Shown here: one piece after another, positions 5,076-8,038 of the stretch
Position numbering within the stretch: position 1 is the first letter of the stretch
Layout: each line of letters opens with the position of its first letter
Notes under the pieces: model-generated
Databases searched by the model: none
Told to the model about the DNA's origin: nothing
What the model saw: the letters and a program-made list of their open reading frames with translations, nothing else
Assembly (NCBI GenBank): GCA_964409635.1
Contig: CAYPEL010000127.1
Coordinates: 1-8,038 of the forward strand
Reading direction: 5' to 3'
Source of the DNA: CAYPEL01 sp964409635
Lineage (GTDB): Bacteria; Pseudomonadota; Gammaproteobacteria; DSM-19610
Length of the DNA: 8,038 nt
Program-made: the position numbers and the translations under genes

Positions 5076-5456
5076 ATGGCATACAGTAATAAAGTACTAG
5101 ATCACTACGAAAACCCGCGTAATGTCGGCTCGTTTGACAAAGGCGATACTGCCATAGGTACTGGCATGGTCGGCGCGCCGGCCTGTGGTGACGTTATGAA
5201 ACTGCAGATTAAGGTTAACAACGAAGGTATCATCGAAGATGCCAAGTTCAAAACCTACGGTTGCGGTTCTGCGATTGCATCGAGTTCTTTGCTGACAGAA
5301 TGGGTCAAGGGTAAAACCCTGGATCAGGCGGGTCAGATCAAGAACACCGAAATAGCCACTGAACTGGCGTTACCGCCGGTAAAAATCCACTGTTCGGTAC
5401 TGGCTGAAGATGCGATCAAGGCGGCCATCACAGATTACCAGCAGAAAAATAACTAG
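5076..5456 (+). CDS. iscU: Fe-S cluster assembly scaffold IscU
   Basis: Cytoplasmic scaffold on which [2Fe-2S] clusters are built with sulfur from IscS, then passed on with HscA/HscB help. At 126 residues it is normal length and looks fully functional. Residues match the E. coli numbering: C37 and D39 (APACGDVM), C63 (YGCGSA), H105 and C106 (KIHCSVLAEDA), plus LPPVK at 99-103, the HscA recognition motif. The start has AGGAG seven bases upstream. It follows the IscR-like gene by 35 bases in what looks like a two-gene operon and is closed by a strong terminator. The usual partners iscS, iscA, hscB, hscA and fdx are absent from the visible neighbourhood, so they must lie elsewhere or be replaced. 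Confidence 0.97.
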   Translation: MAYSNKVLDHYENPRNVGSFDKGDTAIGTGMVGAPACGDVMKLQIKVNNEGIIEDAKFKTYGCGSAIASSSLLTEWVKGKTLDQAGQIKNTEIATELALPPVKIHCSVLAEDAIKAAITDYQQKNN

Positions 5457-5475
5457 TAATACACATAAGTATTCT

Positions 5476-5504
5476 AAAACCGGGGCCTTGGCTCCGGTTT
5501 TTTA
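5476..5504 (+). terminator. Rho-independent terminator after iscU
   Basis: AAAACCGG (5476-5483) pairs with CCGGTTTT (5494-5501). The inner GGC/GCC with one G-U pair closes on a small CTTG loop, and six Ts follow (5498-5503). It ends the iscR-iscU transcript 19 bases past the iscU stop. Confidence 0.9.
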
Positions 5505-5563
5505 TTGCCTGAATTAAGGTAGTATCAACCGCATAAATTTTTCTAGGTTTAATAGCGACGTTC

Positions 5564-6436
5564 ATGCCTACCGATATTCTCGAGTTGTACCCGGCCTGCG
5601 GCACGCAACACAAACTTGAAGGCTTGTATCTGTCACAAAATATCCGTCAGCAAATGGGCCATGACGGTGTCTTTATCTACTCGAACTTTATTACCAGTAT
5701 CGATGGCCGAATTGCCCTCCCAGCCGAAGCTAAGAAATCCCGGCAAGTCCCCACCGATACCGCTAACCCACGCGACTGGCGGCTGTACCAGGAACTCGCC
5801 GCCCAGGCAGACCTGTTGATTACCAGTGCCCGGTATTTTCGCCAGGCCGGAGACAACGAAGCCCAAGACAACCTCCCGGTCGGATCAGCAACAAAATTTA
5901 ATGATCTACATGCTTGGCGTCTCAAGCAAGGGCTCAGCGAACAACCCGATATTGCTGTATTCAGCGCCAGTCTGGATATACCAGTCACCGCGTTACAGGC
6001 ATACCGGCATCGAAAAATTATAATTTTTACTGGCCAGGAATCTGATCTGCAATTACGTGCTGCATTAAGTAAAGAAACCCATGTCAAAATTGTCGTCTGC
6101 GGTCCCGGCCGGCACGTCGATGGAGCGCTGATACGAGCCCATATTAAAGAACAGGGCTATCAATATATTTATGCGATAGCCGGGCCTTCAGTCTTTCACA
6201 CACTGCTGGCAGGACATGCGCTGGATCGCTTGTATCTGACAAGCGCTCAAAAAATCCTGGGCGGAAAGCAATTTGACACAATTGTCTGGGGCGAACAGCT
6301 ATCTCCAGCGCCAAGCCTAACACTAACCTCAATGTATCTGGATCCACACAGCCCGGAAGGTGCGGGGCAGACATTGGCTGCCTATGATATCAGTTGCATG
6401 AAAACTCCCCGGCAAAACACACAGCAAGCAACATGA
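5564..6436 (+). CDS. Stand-alone RibD C-terminal (pyrimidine reductase / DHFR-like) domain protein
   Basis: A 290-residue soluble protein carrying only the RibD C-terminal domain, the NADPH-dependent reductase part of the riboflavin enzyme (it reduces a ribosylamino-pyrimidine to the ribitylamino form). Visible signatures: YSNFITSIDGRIAL (39-52), RDWRLYQELAAQADLLITSARYFR (70-93), a Rossmann-like IIIFTG and KIVVCGPG, and AIAGPSVFHTLLAGHALDRLYLT (204-226) with ILGG (231-234). No zinc deaminase domain is present, so it is not a complete RibD; the true substrate is uncertain. ATG 5564 has only a weak, distant AGG upstream. No strong promoter is seen after the iscU terminator, beyond a possible -10-like CATAAAT at 5532-5538. 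Its stop overlaps the start of the next gene (ATGA), so the two are translationally coupled. Confidence 0.82.
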   Translation: MPTDILELYPACGTQHKLEGLYLSQNIRQQMGHDGVFIYSNFITSIDGRIALPAEAKKSRQVPTDTANPRDWRLYQELAAQADLLITSARYFRQAGDNEAQDNLPVGSATKFNDLHAWRLKQGLSEQPDIAVFSASLDIPVTALQAYRHRKIIIFTGQESDLQLRAALSKETHVKIVVCGPGRHVDGALIRAHIKEQGYQYIYAIAGPSVFHTLLAGHALDRLYLTSAQKILGGKQFDTIVWGEQLSPAPSLTLTSMYLDPHSPEGAGQTLAAYDISCMKTPRQNTQQAT

Positions 6437-6936
6437 AACAAAAAATAATCCATCAGGGGCGCGTGATTGATCTGGCAATAGAAACTGTTGACTTACCCAA
6501 CGGCACAACGGCGGAGCTGGAAATAATTCACCATCCCGGTGGCGCTGCTGTGGTAGCAATCAATGCTGAAAATCAAGTGTGTATGATCCGCCAGTATCGC
6601 CATGCGGCCGGTGGCTGGCTCTGGGAACTGCCCGCAGGGAAAATTGATCCCGGCGAAGACCCCATAACAACTGCAAAACGCGAACTGGCAGAAGAAGCCG
6701 GCCAGATAGCAGAGAAAATTGAGCCGCTGGGCGATACCCTGACGACACCCGGTTTCTGCGATGAGGTTATTTATTTATTTCGTGCCACAGAACTGGAAAC
6801 ATGCCCAACCCAGCACGAAACACACGAAGTCATCGAAATTCATTGGTTGGACTACCCACAGGTACTCCAACAAATCAGGGATGGCACTATTCGAGATGCC
6901 AAAACTGTGATCGGTTTGGTGCTGGCAAGCCTGTGA
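6433..6936 (+). CDS. Nudix hydrolase, ADP-ribose pyrophosphatase-like
   Basis: A 167-residue hydrolase predicted to split ADP-ribose or a similar nucleoside diphosphate sugar into AMP and a sugar phosphate. The Nudix box is complete at 69-91: G69, E75, then REL (83-85), EE (87-88) and G90, giving GKIDPGEDPITTAKRELAEEAG. P106 in TTPGFCDE, about 16 residues after the box, is the position typical of ADP-ribose pyrophosphatases (NudF/TrgB type). IRQYRHAAGGWLWELPAGK (52-70) is also typical of that group. ATG 6433 is chosen over an upstream TTG at 6394. It gives a 4-base ATGA overlap with the RibD-like gene and a family-like N-terminus, though there is no strong Shine-Dalgarno of its own. The gene pair suggests linked metabolism of phosphoribosyl compounds, but that is inference. 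Confidence 0.9.
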   Translation: MKQKIIHQGRVIDLAIETVDLPNGTTAELEIIHHPGGAAVVAINAENQVCMIRQYRHAAGGWLWELPAGKIDPGEDPITTAKRELAEEAGQIAEKIEPLGDTLTTPGFCDEVIYLFRATELETCPTQHETHEVIEIHWLDYPQVLQQIRDGTIRDAKTVIGLVLASL

Positions 6937-6983
6937 TAACATCAGCATAAGCATCACTGGTTTTTTTACCTACAGGCATTCAT

Positions 6984-7535
6984 TTGAAATATTGCAGCAA
7001 CTGCGGCACCACGGTGTCAGTACGTATTCCCGAAGGCGATAACCGTGAGCGCTTCGTCTGCGCTCAATGCGAGACAATTCACTACCAGAATCCAAAAATA
7101 GTCGCTGGATGTATCCCTGAATGGGAACAACAGATTCTACTGTGCCGGCGCGCTATCAAGCCTAGATACGGCCTATGGACATTACCTGCCGGTTTTATGG
7201 AGAACGGCGAATCTACCGTACAGGCAGCTATGCGTGAAACTTGGGAGGAAGCTTGCGCCCGGGTCGAGATTGATACACTCTACAGCCTGCTGAGCATCCC
7301 GCATATAAACCAGGTCTACATGCTCTTCAGGGGCGCGCTTGTCGATGGTGTATTTGCGCCTGGCGAGGAAAGCCTCGAGTGTAAATTATTCGACGAAACA
7401 GAAATACCCTGGGACAAGCTTGCATTTCCTGTTGTCGAAGAAACCCTTAAGCGCTATTACCGGGATAGAAGCGAAGGCAAGGGTTTCCCCTTACAAATCG
7501 GAGATATTTCTAAGCACCCGCGGCGGGAGGCTTAG
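6984..7535 (+). CDS. Zinc-ribbon Nudix hydrolase
   Basis: A 183-residue protein with an N-terminal zinc ribbon (C4xxC7 and C26xxC29) and a Nudix domain. LWTLPAGFMENGE leads into the box at 70-92, with G70, E76, RE (84-85) and EE (88-89) present. The usual glycine near the box end is C91 (EEACARV); this subfamily commonly varies there, so activity is not ruled out. The layout resembles a shortened NudC (NADH pyrophosphatase), but it is a separate, shorter family whose substrate I cannot assign. The start must be TTG at 6984: it places MKYCSNCG at the N-terminus as in relatives, has AGG seven bases upstream, and the next in-frame ATG falls inside the Nudix domain. It follows the previous Nudix gene by 47 bases, probably in the same transcript, and converges on the PilZ gene with 17 bases between stops. 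Confidence 0.9.
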   Translation: MKYCSNCGTTVSVRIPEGDNRERFVCAQCETIHYQNPKIVAGCIPEWEQQILLCRRAIKPRYGLWTLPAGFMENGESTVQAAMRETWEEACARVEIDTLYSLLSIPHINQVYMLFRGALVDGVFAPGEESLECKLFDETEIPWDKLAFPVVEETLKRYYRDRSEGKGFPLQIGDISKHPRREA

Positions 7536-7552
7536 CAGAATAAAGCTGGCAA

Positions 7553-7915
7553 CTAGGCTACCTGGTGGTCTCTAGTAGACTGCGGTTGTGCTATTCGGAA
7601 TGCTTCTGCCCGGTTGGCAGAAAACAAAAGATCCCGCAGTATTTTCCGCTGATCTTCTGCCAGCTGATCAAACATCAAACCAACACCCTGCTCCCGCTGA
7701 TGAATCACCAACGCGGGCAAACGTAATTTTGCCCCACGGTTGCTGATAAATTCCACATCGAGGCATTCGTTTTTTTGCCACAGCTGGGGATCGGTCTCGA
7801 CAAAAACCCCGCCTAATCCTAAATCCCGACTCAGACCACTTTGAACAGGCAACCCGTGTTTGTAAAACAGAACCCGGACCGCCATTTGCTTGCGGATACT
7901 GCAACGGTGTTCCAT
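7553..7915 (-). CDS. PilZ domain protein, probable c-di-GMP receptor
   Basis: A 120-residue single-domain PilZ protein. PilZ domains bind cyclic di-GMP and adjust motility, pili or polysaccharide export. The binding motifs are visible: RxxxR as R4-CSI-R8 near the N-terminus, and the (D/N)xSxxG loop as D31-L-G-L-G-G36, where the usual serine is glycine, which may lower affinity. VHQREQGVGLMF-like sequence (about 70-81) matches the final PilZ strands. The C-terminal 40 residues are a helical, charged tail (LAEDQRKILRDLLFSANRAEAF). The start at 7915 has a strong GGAGG at five bases. A sigma-28-like promoter lies upstream. No flagellar or pilus gene is visible to name its target. Confidence 0.9.
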   Translation of the reverse strand: MEHRCSIRKQMAVRVLFYKHGLPVQSGLSRDLGLGGVFVETDPQLWQKNECLDVEFISNRGAKLRLPALVIHQREQGVGLMFDQLAEDQRKILRDLLFSANRAEAFRIAQPQSTRDHQVA

Positions 7916-7952
7916 ACAACCTCCCTATAAGAAAAACAGCTCCATCATGAGG

Positions 7953-7980
7953 CTATCGTCTATACCTTTGGGTTACTTTA
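7953..7980 (-). promoter_or_regulatory. Candidate sigma-28 (FliA)-like promoter for the PilZ gene
   Basis: On the minus strand TAAA (7980-7977), 16 bases, then GACGATAG (7960-7953) compares with TAAA-N15-GCCGATAA. The spacer is one base long and the -10 box has two mismatches. A 10-base direct repeat (GCTATCGTCT on the plus strand, 7952-7961 and 7995-8004) includes this -10 box. The remainder, to the window end at 8038, shows no gene. Confidence 0.35.
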
Positions 7981-8038
7981 ACCTAGATCAACCCGCTATC
8001 GTCTGAACTCTGATTGATGTCATAATCTGCAAGGATTT

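Noticed and set aside
6934..6968. Terminator between the two Nudix genes, given the seven-T run
   Set aside because: Only a 5-bp GTGAT/ATCAC stem with a 15-base loop precedes the Ts; too weak, and the genes look co-transcribed.

Overview
The window reads as an ordinary chromosomal stretch from a gammaproteobacterium. An Rsd/AlgQ-type sigma-70 binding protein, a canonical IscU next to an IscR-like regulator, a full-length two-domain MazG, a YbaK-HDOD fusion and a PilZ protein together point there. Base composition looks fairly balanced and even, and I see no prophage, insertion sequence, CRISPR array, tRNA or rRNA. I cannot name the genus from sequence alone.

Layout. On the minus strand from 1568 down to 1 lie mazG and then the N-terminal half of an Amt ammonium transporter, which appears frameshifted close to the window edge. 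A small membrane methyltransferase-like gene (1599-2237, +) diverges from mazG with only 30 bases between start codons. It converges on an rsd/algQ homologue (2258-2728, -), and a bidirectional hairpin overlaps its own last codons. Divergent from rsd is a YbaK-HDOD fusion gene (2900-4294, +), preceded by a sigma-54-like element and followed by a 42-base palindrome. Next comes the richest regulatory stretch (4360-4590): a symmetric sigma-70 promoter, a second sigma-70 promoter overlapping a close match to the E. coli type 1 IscR site, and a leader that could fold in two exclusive ways around the ribosome binding site. It leads into an iscR-like gene and iscU, closed by a strong terminator. A three-gene plus-strand group follows: a stand-alone RibD C-terminal-type reductase, a translationally coupled ADP-ribose pyrophosphatase-like Nudix gene, and a zinc-ribbon Nudix gene with a TTG start. 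A PilZ gene (7553-7915, -) converges on it.

How the parts fit. The main themes are nucleotide clean-up (MazG and two Nudix enzymes), Fe-S cluster assembly, and adaptation or signalling (Rsd, HDOD, PilZ). The most unusual item is the iscR-iscU pair. The regulator aligns without gaps to E. coli IscR over its first 91 residues, but has lost all three cluster-binding cysteines and the ligand histidine, yet its promoter still carries a type 1-like site, the class that needs cluster-loaded IscR in E. coli. The pair also lacks the usual iscS, iscA, hscBA and fdx neighbours. I found nothing that amounts to a new defence or mobile system.
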